A stretch of 64,000 nt of DNA from Paractinoplanes brasiliensis (lineage in GTDB: Bacteria > Actinomycetota > Actinomycetes > Mycobacteriales > Micromonosporaceae), in NCBI RefSeq assembly GCF_004362215.1, contig NZ_SNWR01000001.1, positions 3,040,001 to 3,104,000 on the forward strand. The letters run 5' to 3'. Of the stretch, positions 47,812 through 55,896 are shown one piece after another. How positions within the stretch are numbered: position 1 is the first letter of the stretch; every line of letters begins with the position of its first letter. A model generated the notes under the pieces. That model was not told the DNA's origin. It was given only the letters and a program-made list of their open reading frames with translations, and did not search any database. The position numbers and the translations under genes were made by a program.

Positions 47812-49296
47812 ATGGATGTGACTGCTGGGGCGCCGGTGCGGTACGGCACACCGGTCGGGCGCTGGGTGCTGCTGGCCACGGTCCTCGGCTCCAGCCTGGC
47901 TTTCATCGACTCCACGGTGGTCAACATCGCCCTGCCGGCGATCGGCCGCGACCTCGGCTCCGACGCGGCCGGCCTGCAGTGGACCGTCAACGGGTACGCG
48001 CTCAGCCTGGCCGCGTTGATCCTGCTGGGCGGCTCACTGGGCGACCGGTACGGACGCAAGCGCGTCTTCATGCTCGGTGTCGCCTGGTTCGCGATCGCCT
48101 CGCTGCTGTGCGGGCTCGCGCCGAACGTCGAGATGCTGATCGGCGCCCGCGTGCTGCAGGGTGTCGGCGGCGCCCTGCTCACCCCCGGGGCGCTGGCCAT
48201 CCTTGAGGCGTCGTTCGCGGCCGAGGACAGGTCGCGCGCGATCGGAGCCTGGTCGGGTCTGGGGGGCATCGGCGGCGCGCTCGGCCCGTTCCTGGGCGGC
48301 TGGCTGGTCGAGATCGGCAACTGGCGGTACATCTTCCTGATCAACGTGCCGCTCGCCGTGCTGGTCCTCCTGGTCGCGGCCCGGCACGTGCCCGAGTCAC
48401 GCAACCCGGCGGCGGCCCGCCGCATCGATTACGCCGGGGTGCTCACCGGCGCGACCGGCCTGGCCGGGCTCACGTACGGCTTCACGGCCTGGCCGGAGCA
48501 CGGGCCCGGTGACCCGGCGGTGCTGGTCTCGCTGGCGGTCGGGGCCGGTGCCATGGCCGCGTTCGTGCTGGTCGAGCGCCGTTCGTCGCACCCGATGCTG
48601 CCCCTGCGGATCTTCGCGAACAAGGCGTTCGGCGGGGCCAACCTGGTCACGTTCCTGGTCTACGCGGCCAACGGCGGGGTGTTCTTCCTGTTCGTGGTCA
48701 ACCTGCAGGTCGTCTCCGGCTTCACGCCGCTGGCCAGCGGGATGGCGCTGCTGCCGACGACAGCGCTGATGCTGCTGCTCTCGGCCCGCGCGGGCGCCCT
48801 CTCGCAGCGCACCGGGCCGCGGATCCTGATGACAGTGGGCCCCTTGATCTGCGCGGTCGCCCTGCTGATGATGTCGCGGATCGGTGCGGACGCCACGTAC
48901 TGGGCCGACGTGCTGCCCGCGGTGCTGATCTTCGGGCTCGGCCTGTCGGCGCTCGTGGCGCCGCTGACAGCCACCGCGCTCGGGGCGCTCGACGACTCGT
49001 ACGCGGGAATCGCCTCCGGGGTCAACAACGCCGTGGCGCGGGCGGCCGGGCTGCTGGCGGTGGCGGTGCTGCCCCTGGCGGCCGGGCTGGGCAGCGGAAA
49101 CCTGACCGACGCGGCCCAGCTCCAGCCGGTGTACCGGAACACGATGATGATCTGCGCGGGGCTGATGGTGGCGGGCGCCGTGCTCGCGTATCTGCTGGTG
49201 CCGAGCCGCCTGCCGGCCCACACCCCACCCCGTACGTTCTGCGACCCGTGCGCGCCCCCGGTGCAGTCACCCGAGTCGATCAAGAGCGCCCGATAA
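47812..49296 (+). CDS. MFS transporter, DHA2 (EmrB/QacA) type
   Basis: A 494-residue, 14-helix drug:proton antiporter. Signatures: LGSSLAFIDSTVVNIALPAI (helix 1, with the D-S-T-V-V-N motif), LQWTVNGYALSLAALILLGG (helix 2), GDRYGRKRVF (loop 2-3 motif) and LTPGALAILEASF (motif C region). The substrate is not predictable. Its promoter region coincides with the palindrome array, so the HipB-like protein may also control this pump. Confidence 0.92.
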   Translation: MDVTAGAPVRYGTPVGRWVLLATVLGSSLAFIDSTVVNIALPAIGRDLGSDAAGLQWTVNGYALSLAALILLGGSLGDRYGRKRVFMLGVAWFAIASLLCGLAPNVEMLIGARVLQGVGGALLTPGALAILEASFAAEDRSRAIGAWSGLGGIGGALGPFLGGWLVEIGNWRYIFLINVPLAVLVLLVAARHVPESRNPAAARRIDYAGVLTGATGLAGLTYGFTAWPEHGPGDPAVLVSLAVGAGAMAAFVLVERRSSHPMLPLRIFANKAFGGANLVTFLVYAANGGVFFLFVVNLQVVSGFTPLASGMALLPTTALMLLLSARAGALSQRTGPRILMTVGPLICAVALLMMSRIGADATYWADVLPAVLIFGLGLSALVAPLTATALGALDDSYAGIASGVNNAVARAAGLLAVAVLPLAAGLGSGNLTDAAQLQPVYRNTMMICAGLMVAGAVLAYLLVPSRLPAHTPPRTFCDPCAPPVQSPESIKSAR

Positions 49297-49345
49297 CGGC
49301 CCCGCGACACCGCCGAAAACCGGATCGCGGCGCGGGCCTGCCCCG

Positions 49346-50374
49346 TCAGAAGTGCGCCGTGATCGACCGGTTCGGGCCGTCGATCGTCATGCGACCCCCG
49401 TACGGCAGAATCCACTGCGGCGTCGTGTGACCGAAATCGATCCCGAAGACGGCCATCGCCGACGGGCTGTAGACGGCCAGCGCCTCGAGGACGGCCTCCC
49501 GCTGATCGTCCCGATACGAACTGCGTTCCTCAGCCGACGCGGGGTTGCCCCGGAAGGCCGCCTTGGCCGTGGCCACCAGCACCGCCGGGAACTGTTCCAG
49601 CAGCCCCCGCTCGCCGGCGTTGCGCAGCATGCGGAACACCTCCTCGGCGGGCGGCAGCTCCTCGGAGGTCTCGAGCAGCAGGATCGAGCCCGCGTAACGC
49701 TCGACCGGCAGGATCCACCGCGAGGCGGCCAGGTTCCAGTGCAGGATCTCGAGGTTGCCACCCCAGGTCGGCCCGGTCACCACCGTGCCGGGCTGGTGCC
49801 ACACCCAGCCGGGACTGGGCACGGTGGCGAGCGGCGTGTCCAGCGTCGAGGGGTTGTCCCAGTCCGATTCCTCCTCGCTGAACTGGTTCACCGGGGTGAT
49901 CGCCAAGTCGGTGGTGTCGAAGAGCGCGGCCCGCAGCGAGCTCAGGTGGACCGGGTCGAGCGGGCGGGACAGGTGCACCAGCGTCGAGCCGCCGTGGTAG
50001 CCGGCCACGCCGTGCGTCCACAGCCAGTTCAGCAGGTTGGTGTTGTCGGAGTAGCCGAAGTACGGCTTGGGGTCGGCACGGAACGGCGCCGGGTCGAGGT
50101 GCGACAGGACGGTGATCTGGTCGTCGCCGCCGATCGAGGCGAACACCGCCCGGATCGTGGGATCGGCGTACGCGGCCATCAGGTCGGCCGCTCGCTCGGC
50201 GGCGGAGGCCCCCGGCGTACGGGTGGTGGGGAACTCGACCGGCTCGAGGTCCAGCTCGTCGCGGATGCGGCGCAGGGCGAGGTCCTGCACGGCCGGGAAG
50301 ACCCCGGGGCCGGCCCACGAGGGCGAAACGACGGCGACCCGGTCGCCGGGCTTGAGTTTGACGGGGGCGTCCAT
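49346..50374 (-). CDS. S66 peptidase (LD-carboxypeptidase/MccF-like)
   Basis: A 342-residue S66-family serine peptidase: KPGDRVAVVSPSWAGP at the N-terminus, the nucleophile serine in PKPYFGYSDNTNLLNW (near residue 113), a glutamate in ILLLETSEELP and the histidine in GIDFGHTTPQWILPYG, completing the Ser-Glu-His triad. LdcA members trim peptidoglycan tetrapeptides; MccF members give immunity to microcin C-type peptide nucleotides. There is no signal peptide, consistent with a cytoplasmic role. The two subtypes cannot be separated by eye here. Confidence 0.88.
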   Translation of the reverse strand: MDAPVKLKPGDRVAVVSPSWAGPGVFPAVQDLALRRIRDELDLEPVEFPTTRTPGASAAERAADLMAAYADPTIRAVFASIGGDDQITVLSHLDPAPFRADPKPYFGYSDNTNLLNWLWTHGVAGYHGGSTLVHLSRPLDPVHLSSLRAALFDTTDLAITPVNQFSEEESDWDNPSTLDTPLATVPSPGWVWHQPGTVVTGPTWGGNLEILHWNLAASRWILPVERYAGSILLLETSEELPPAEEVFRMLRNAGERGLLEQFPAVLVATAKAAFRGNPASAEERSSYRDDQREAVLEALAVYSPSAMAVFGIDFGHTTPQWILPYGGRMTIDGPNRSITAHF

Positions 50375-50390
50375 GCCCCCGATCCAACTC

Positions 50391-51014
50391 TCAGATCATG
50401 CCGGCGCGAAGCGCATATGCCACAGCGTGGGACCGGTTGCGCAGCTTGAGCCGGTGGGTGACCCCGTAGATCACGTTCTTCACGGTCCGCTCCGAGTAGC
50501 AGAGCTTGCCGGCGATCTCGTTGGTGTCGAACCCGTCGGCCATCAGGCGCAGCACGTCGATCTCGCGTGGGGTCAGGCCCGAGGCGTTCAGCCCGTTCGG
50601 CGTGAGCACGTCGCGCTGCATCCGCTCGACGTGCTTGAGCAGCTCGCCGACCAGGTTGGGCGGCAGCACCCCGCCACCGCACGCGGCCGCCTTCACGCTG
50701 TGCGCCAGCCGGTCGGCCGAGACCGCCCCGCGGGGCAGGATCGCGACGACGCGGCACTCCACCGCGGTCAACAGGTCACCCTCGTCGATCTCGGACACCA
50801 CCAGCACGACCGGCGCCGTCGTCTCGGCGTTCGAGCGGCGCAAGGTCGCCACCACCTCGGTGCTGAGCCGCTCGGCCGCGACCACCAGCACGTCCGCCTC
50901 GGCCCGCTGGGCGTTGCGCAACACCGTGAGGTCGCCGCGGAACTGGAGCAACGCGGCGAGACCGGCGTGGCTGAGCGGGTCTGTCGCCTGCACAGCGACC
51001 CGGGTCTGTTCCAT
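50391..51014 (-). CDS. LuxR-type regulator with non-phosphorylatable receiver-like domain
   Basis: A 207-residue protein with a response-regulator layout. The receiver-like half (1-120) has no acidic pair (VAVQATDPLSHAGL), and the phospho-acceptor position in ADVLVVAAERL is not Asp. The C-terminal LuxR helix-turn-helix is intact: SGLTPREIDVLRLMADGFD then TNEIAGKLCYSERTVKNVIY. Such atypical regulators act without a kinase. ATG 51014 is chosen because GGGAGG lies 7 nt upstream. It is divergent from the SARP regulator. Confidence 0.88.
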   Translation of the reverse strand: MEQTRVAVQATDPLSHAGLAALLQFRGDLTVLRNAQRAEADVLVVAAERLSTEVVATLRRSNAETTAPVVLVVSEIDEGDLLTAVECRVVAILPRGAVSADRLAHSVKAAACGGGVLPPNLVGELLKHVERMQRDVLTPNGLNASGLTPREIDVLRLMADGFDTNEIAGKLCYSERTVKNVIYGVTHRLKLRNRSHAVAYALRAGMI

Positions 51015-51058
51015 GGCTGCCTCCCACAACGTCAGGGAAGTCAGTCTCGGGAACGGGC

Positions 51059-51099
51059 CTTCAGGGAACCTTCACGGATTCTTCATCGCCGATGAAGAA
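51059..51099. promoter_or_regulatory. Three 11-bp direct repeats and an overlapping inverted repeat
   Basis: CTTCAGGGAAC (51059), CTTCACGGATT (51070) and CTTCATCGCCG (51081) start exactly 11 bp apart, the spacing at which SARP proteins bind direct repeats. The third overlaps the perfect inverted repeat TTCTTCATC-GCC-GATGAAGAA (51079-51099). They lie 45-85 bp upstream of the LuxR-type gene and upstream of the divergent SARP gene, so either or both promoters may be controlled. Confidence 0.6.
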
Positions 51100-51250
51100 C
51101 CCGATCGGAGCCCGATGAACCAGTTCAGCAGAGGCCGGCGGCCGTACGGAAGGACGGCGGCCGAGGAGTGCCCGTCCGTGCGGTTTGTGTTATCCATTGA
51201 CACCCGGCCCGTCTCCCATGAAGTTGACAGACACCGACCCGGGAGGACAC

Positions 51251-54200
51251 GTGCCGAACGTCTTGCGCGTCAGCGTTCTCGGGCCGGTGCGTGCCTGGCT
51301 GGGGGATCGTGAGCTGGAGCTCGGCCCGGCGCGGCAACGGGCGGTCTTCGCGGTGCTGGCCGCGCACGCGGGCCGGGTGGTCGGCCGCGACGAGCTGATC
51401 ACCGCGATCTGGGGCAACTCCCCGCCGGCCACGGCCGTGGGCAGCGTCTACACCTACATCTCGGGGCTGCGCCGCGCGCTCGAACCGGCCGACCTCAGCA
51501 CCGGCTCGGGTGGTTATCGGCTGCGGGTCGAGCCCGACCAGCTCGACTCGGCCCGGTTCCAGTGGTTGCGGACGGCCGCGGCCGAACTGCTCGCCACCGG
51601 GGACGCGAACGGCGCCGTGGCCCGGCTCGACGAGGCCCTGTCGTTGTGGCGCGGGGACGCGTACGCGACCCTGGCCGGCCCGTTCCTGGAACTCGACCGG
51701 CAGCGGCTGGCCGAGTTGCGGCTGGCCGCGGCCGAACAGCGGGCCCGGCTGCGGCTGGAGGCGGGCGGCGACGACGGCCTGGTGGCCGAGCTGACCGCGC
51801 TGGTCAGCGACCACCCGCTGCACGAGCCGCTGCACGAGTTGCTGATGCGCGCGTTGCACCGGGCCGGCCGGCACGGCGAGGCGCTCGAGGTGTTCCGCAC
51901 CGCCCGGCGCACGCTCGTGGCCGAGCTCGGCATCGAGCCCGGCCCGGCGTTGCGCTCGTTGCAGCGGCAGTTGCTCGCCGGGACGGGCGACGTTGAGCCG
52001 GGGGTGCGGCGGGCCGGTCCGGAGCACCGTACGGTGGTGCCGACCCCGATCGCCAAGGCCCTGCGCGACGGGCTGGGCGGCCGCTCGTGGGTGGGCCGGG
52101 TGGCCGAGATTGATCACCTTCGTGGTCTGGTGCGGGCGGTCGCGGCCGGGGCCGGGAACGCGGTGTGGATCTCGGGTGAGCCCGGCATCGGCAAGACCGA
52201 GTTGCTGACGCATGCGTTCGCCGACGCCGCCCGCTACGGCTGCCGGGTCGCCTGGGGCGCGGCCGATCAGCTGCGTTCCCGCGTACCGCTGCAGGTGCTG
52301 TCGCGGGCCTTGGGCCTGGGCACGGGGGCCGAGCCGGTGGACGACCAGATCGTCGCGGCTGTCCGGTCGGCCTGCGCCACCTCGCCGCTGGTGCTGGTGG
52401 TCGACGACATGCAGTGGGCCGACAGCGCCACCGTACGGGTGTGGGAGCGCCTGCTCGCCCTCGTGCCCAAGCTGCCCCTGCTGCTGGTGGCCGCGGCCCG
52501 GCCCGACGCGCACCACGCCGGACTGCGCCGCAAGGTCCTGGCCCGCCAGCGCATGCCGCTCGACCTGGGCCCGCTCGCCCCGGCCGAGCTCGACCGCATG
52601 GTGACCGCCCTGGTCGGGGCTCCGCCGGGGGACAACTTGCGTGCGCTCGCCGCCCGTTCCGGCGGAAACCCGTTGTTCGCCCGCGAGCTGGTCACGGCGC
52701 TGCGGCAACGGGACGCGGTCGAGATCAGCGGCGGGCGGGCCGACATCGGCGCCGAGGTGACCGTCGACCCGCCGCAGACCCTGCTCGACGCGGTGCACGC
52801 AGCGCTCGACGTGCTGTCCCCCGAGACCCGTGAGGTGCTGCGGCTGGCGGCGCTGCTGGGCTCGGAGTTCTCGGTCAGCGAGGTGGTGGCGGTGACCGGG
52901 CGCTCGGCCCTCGACCTGGTCGGCGCGCTGGAGGAGGCGCTGGCCGCGGCCGTGCTGGTCGACAGCGGCAGCGACCTGGCGTTCCGGCACCCGTTCCTGC
53001 GGCAGGCGCTGGTCGCCAGCGTGCCCCCGGCCCTGCGCGCGGGCCTGCATCGGCACGCCGCCGAGGTGCTGGCGGCCGGCGGCAGCCCGCTGACCCGGGT
53101 CGCCGAGCAGCTCAGCGCGTCTGCACCGGTGGTCGACTCGTGGGTGCTGAACTGGCTGGTCACGAACCACTCGGCGGTGGTGCGACGAGCCCCGCAGATC
53201 GCCGGCGACCTGATCCGCCGCACGCTCGCCACCGAGCTGCCCTCGGCCGGGGAGCGCGGCGTGCTGCTGGTGGCCCTGGTGCGCTTGGAGTTCCGGCAGG
53301 GCCGGACGCCGATGAACCAGGCCGAGGAGGCGATGAGCCTCGCCACCGACCCGGCAGCCCGCGCCGAGATGCGGCAACTGCTCGCCACGATGCGTCACCG
53401 CCGCGGCGAGACGGCCGAGGCCGAGGCGATGTTGCGTGAGGCGGTCGACGACGAGCGGGTGCCGTCGATCTGGCGGTCCCGGCACAGGGTGCTCCTGGCC
53501 AACTTCCGCCGCGGCGACCTCGATGACCTGGACGCGGCCGAGCGCCGGGCGCAGGCGGTGCACGACGAGGCGGTGGCGGCCGGGCAGCCCTACGAGACCG
53601 CGTTCGCGTTGCAGACCATCTGGCTGACCAGCTCGATCCGCCGCGACCACGAGCGCGCGCTGGCGCATGTGGACAGGGCGATCGGGGTGGTGCGGGCGCA
53701 CCCGGAGCTGACCGCCACCTATGTCGACCTGCTCGACAATCGGCTGTTCTCGCTGCAGAACCTCGACCGGCTGGACGAGGCCCAGGAGACGCTGCGCACC
53801 GCGCCGGCCGGTCTGCAGGTGGCGGCCGCGGTTCAGGATTATTGGCTGGGCCGCTGGGACGAGGCGCTGGCCGAGGTCGGCGCGGTCACCGAGGACGGGC
53901 CGGGCATCACCTTCCACGGCCGGCGCGAGCCCGGCGCGGTGACGATGCTGATGCACGGGGTGGCCGCCCTGATCGCGCTGCACCGCGACGCCCCCGACCT
54001 CGCCGCGGCCCACCTGGGCGCCGCAGACGCCGTGCCGGCCAGCGAGGCCGAGCGCGAGAACTGCGACTTCCTGCTGGTCGCGCGGGCGTTGGCGGCCGAG
54101 CAGCAGGGCCGGCCGGCCGAAGCGCTCGACCTGCTGGGACCGCTGCTGCAGCCCGCGTACGCCCCGATGATGCTGCGCCATCAGTGGCTGCCCGACGTGC

Positions 54201-54520
54201 TACGGCTGGCCCAGCGGCACCACCGGCCCGACATCGCCGAGCGGGCCGCCGCGATCTGCGCCGCCGAGGCCGCTCGCGAGGTGCGGCCGGCCCGGGCGTA
54301 CGCGGCCAACCTGCGCTGCCAGGCGTTGCTGCGCGGTGACCCGGCACCGGCCTTGGCCGCGGCCGCGCATTACCGCAAGGTCGGCCGGGTGCTCGAGCTG
54401 GCGTCGGCGCTCGAGGACGCCGCGGTGCTCAGCGGGGAACGGCCCGAGGAGGCGCACCGCCTGTTCGCCTCGATGTCGGCGCGCTGGGACGTCGCGCGTA
54501 CATCGACATCCGTGGTTTGA
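51251..54520 (+). CDS. Large SARP-type regulator (BTAD-ATPase-TPR, AfsR-like)
   Basis: A 1089-residue regulator. Residues ~1-95 are the OmpR-like winged helix (VSVLGPVRAWLGDRELELG; DELITAIWG; VYTYISGLRRALE), ~100-245 the bacterial transcriptional activator domain (BTAD), ~270-600 an AAA/NB-ARC-like ATPase with Walker A GEPGIGKTELL near 308 and Walker B LVLVVDDMQWAD near 381, and ~690-1089 TPR-like helices. The GTG at 51251 follows GGGAGG by 4 nt. AfsR-type proteins activate secondary metabolism or development. Targets are unknown; nearby candidates are the divergent LuxR-type gene and the sugar operon downstream. Confidence 0.92.
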   Translation: MPNVLRVSVLGPVRAWLGDRELELGPARQRAVFAVLAAHAGRVVGRDELITAIWGNSPPATAVGSVYTYISGLRRALEPADLSTGSGGYRLRVEPDQLDSARFQWLRTAAAELLATGDANGAVARLDEALSLWRGDAYATLAGPFLELDRQRLAELRLAAAEQRARLRLEAGGDDGLVAELTALVSDHPLHEPLHELLMRALHRAGRHGEALEVFRTARRTLVAELGIEPGPALRSLQRQLLAGTGDVEPGVRRAGPEHRTVVPTPIAKALRDGLGGRSWVGRVAEIDHLRGLVRAVAAGAGNAVWISGEPGIGKTELLTHAFADAARYGCRVAWGAADQLRSRVPLQVLSRALGLGTGAEPVDDQIVAAVRSACATSPLVLVVDDMQWADSATVRVWERLLALVPKLPLLLVAAARPDAHHAGLRRKVLARQRMPLDLGPLAPAELDRMVTALVGAPPGDNLRALAARSGGNPLFARELVTALRQRDAVEISGGRADIGAEVTVDPPQTLLDAVHAALDVLSPETREVLRLAALLGSEFSVSEVVAVTGRSALDLVGALEEALAAAVLVDSGSDLAFRHPFLRQALVASVPPALRAGLHRHAAEVLAAGGSPLTRVAEQLSASAPVVDSWVLNWLVTNHSAVVRRAPQIAGDLIRRTLATELPSAGERGVLLVALVRLEFRQGRTPMNQAEEAMSLATDPAARAEMRQLLATMRHRRGETAEAEAMLREAVDDERVPSIWRSRHRVLLANFRRGDLDDLDAAERRAQAVHDEAVAAGQPYETAFALQTIWLTSSIRRDHERALAHVDRAIGVVRAHPELTATYVDLLDNRLFSLQNLDRLDEAQETLRTAPAGLQVAAAVQDYWLGRWDEALAEVGAVTEDGPGITFHGRREPGAVTMLMHGVAALIALHRDAPDLAAAHLGAADAVPASEAERENCDFLLVARALAAEQQGRPAEALDLLGPLLQPAYAPMMLRHQWLPDVLRLAQRHHRPDIAERAAAICAAEAAREVRPARAYAANLRCQALLRGDPAPALAAAAHYRKVGRVLELASALEDAAVLSGERPEEAHRLFASMSARWDVARTSTSVV

Positions 54521-54682
54521 TCCTGTTCGGAGCGGTCCGTTCCGCGCATAGAGAAGTCTTGATACACGTTCGTTATTGCGCGGGTCTGCTCTGATCCCTT
54601 GACAGAAAAAGTTCGATAGTGCGTGAATGTGTTTCCAGGTGGTTACTCCCCGGTGTCACATCCACCACTAAGGAGCTCTGTC

Positions 54683-55762
54683 ATGAGCGTTTCCCCCGGC
54701 CGTTGGCGGCCGGCGGCCGCGATTTTCGGTGCGGCCCTTCTCTTCCTCAGCGCCTGTGCCAAGTCCGAGGACAGCGGCACGACGTCGGCCGCCGGCGCCC
54801 CCTCGGCGGGCGCCCAGGTCGTGCAGTCGGCCGATCCGAGCGCCGCGACCTGCACCCTCGAGCAGTACGGCGGCACCAAGGTCGACCTGAAGACGGCAAA
54901 GGTCGGCTTCTCCCAGTCGGAGAAGGAGGCGAACCCGTTCCGCATCGCCGAGACCCAGTCCATCAAGGACGAGGCGGCGAAGCTGGGGATCACCAACCTG
55001 ACCACGACCAACGCCAACTCTCAGTTCAACAAGCAGATCAGCGACGTCGAGCAGATGATCGACTCGGGCGTGCAGCTGCTGGTCATCGCCCCGCTGAACT
55101 CGGACGGCTGGGACTCGGTGTTCGCCAAGGCGTCGGCCAAGAAGGTTCCGATCATCACGATCGACCGCAAGATCAACGCCACCCCGTGCAAGGACTACCT
55201 GACCTTCATCGGCTCCGACTTCGCCGAGCAGGGCAAGCGCGCGGCCGACGAGATGGCCAAGGCGATGGGCAACAAGGGCAAGGTCGCGATCCTGCTGGGC
55301 TCCCCCGGCAACAACGTGACCACGCTGCGGACGAGCGGCTTCAAGGACCAGATCGCCAAGATCGCGCCGGACATCCAGGTCGTCTTCGAACAGACGGGCA
55401 ACTTCTCGCGCGAGGAAGGGCAGAAAGTCACCGAGCAGCTACTGCAGTCCAACCCGGACATCAACGGCATCTACGGGGAGAACGACGAGATGGCCCTCGG
55501 CGCCATCACGGCCCTGAAGAGCGCCGGCAAGAAGGCCGGTGACGTGAAGGTCGTGTCGATCGACGGCACCAAGGGCGCTGTGCAGGCCATTGTGGACGGC
55601 TGGGCGACCGCGGTGATCGAGTCGAACCCGCGTTTCGGCCCCCTCGCGTTCGAGACCGCGACCAAGTTCTTCGGTGGTGAGCCGGTCGGCCAGGACATCA
55701 TCATCCAGGACCGGCAATACGGCACGGACAACGCCAAGACAGACATCAGCGCCGCCTACTGA
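54683..55762 (+). CDS. Sugar ABC transporter substrate-binding lipoprotein (RbsB family)
   Basis: A 359-residue exported protein: lipoprotein signal with lipobox FLSAC (about Cys 24), then a periplasmic-binding-protein-like type 1 fold. Typical segments: KVGFSQSEKEANPFRIAET, VIAPLNSDGWDSV, PIITIDRKIN, FIGSDFAEQGKRAAD and GENDEMALGAITAL. ATG 54683 has AAGGAG 7 nt upstream. TTGACA at 54599 may be the -35 box of its promoter. It feeds the two RbsC-like permeases encoded downstream; the GH2 gene in between suggests a pentose/arabinose- or galactose-containing ligand. Confidence 0.9.
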   Translation: MSVSPGRWRPAAAIFGAALLFLSACAKSEDSGTTSAAGAPSAGAQVVQSADPSAATCTLEQYGGTKVDLKTAKVGFSQSEKEANPFRIAETQSIKDEAAKLGITNLTTTNANSQFNKQISDVEQMIDSGVQLLVIAPLNSDGWDSVFAKASAKKVPIITIDRKINATPCKDYLTFIGSDFAEQGKRAADEMAKAMGNKGKVAILLGSPGNNVTTLRTSGFKDQIAKIAPDIQVVFEQTGNFSREEGQKVTEQLLQSNPDINGIYGENDEMALGAITALKSAGKKAGDVKVVSIDGTKGAVQAIVDGWATAVIESNPRFGPLAFETATKFFGGEPVGQDIIIQDRQYGTDNAKTDISAAY

Positions 55763-55767
55763 GCGTC

Positions 55768-55799
55768 CGGGCGGGTGGTGTTCCGGCGCTGCCCGCCCG
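55768..55799 (+). other. Intercistronic hairpin after the binding-protein gene
   Basis: CGGGCGGG (55768-55775) and CCCGCCCG (55792-55799) form an 8-bp stem with a 16-nt loop, 5 bp after the binding-protein stop. Such hairpins often stabilise the abundant binding-protein mRNA or partly end transcription. Confidence 0.45.
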
Positions 55800-55896
55800 C
55801 TCCACCATATGGACGCCGGTCTATTGCTGGCTCGTGTGCGATCACGTCAGTATGTGTGCGTCCCCGCACGGCTCACTCTTTCGAAGGAGAGAGAAC

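Noticed and set aside
51125..54181. Long reverse-strand open frame opposite the SARP gene
   Set aside because: Composition (QRG/HRP rich, no domain) fits an antisense shadow; the + strand frame has clear wHTH, BTAD and Walker motifs.
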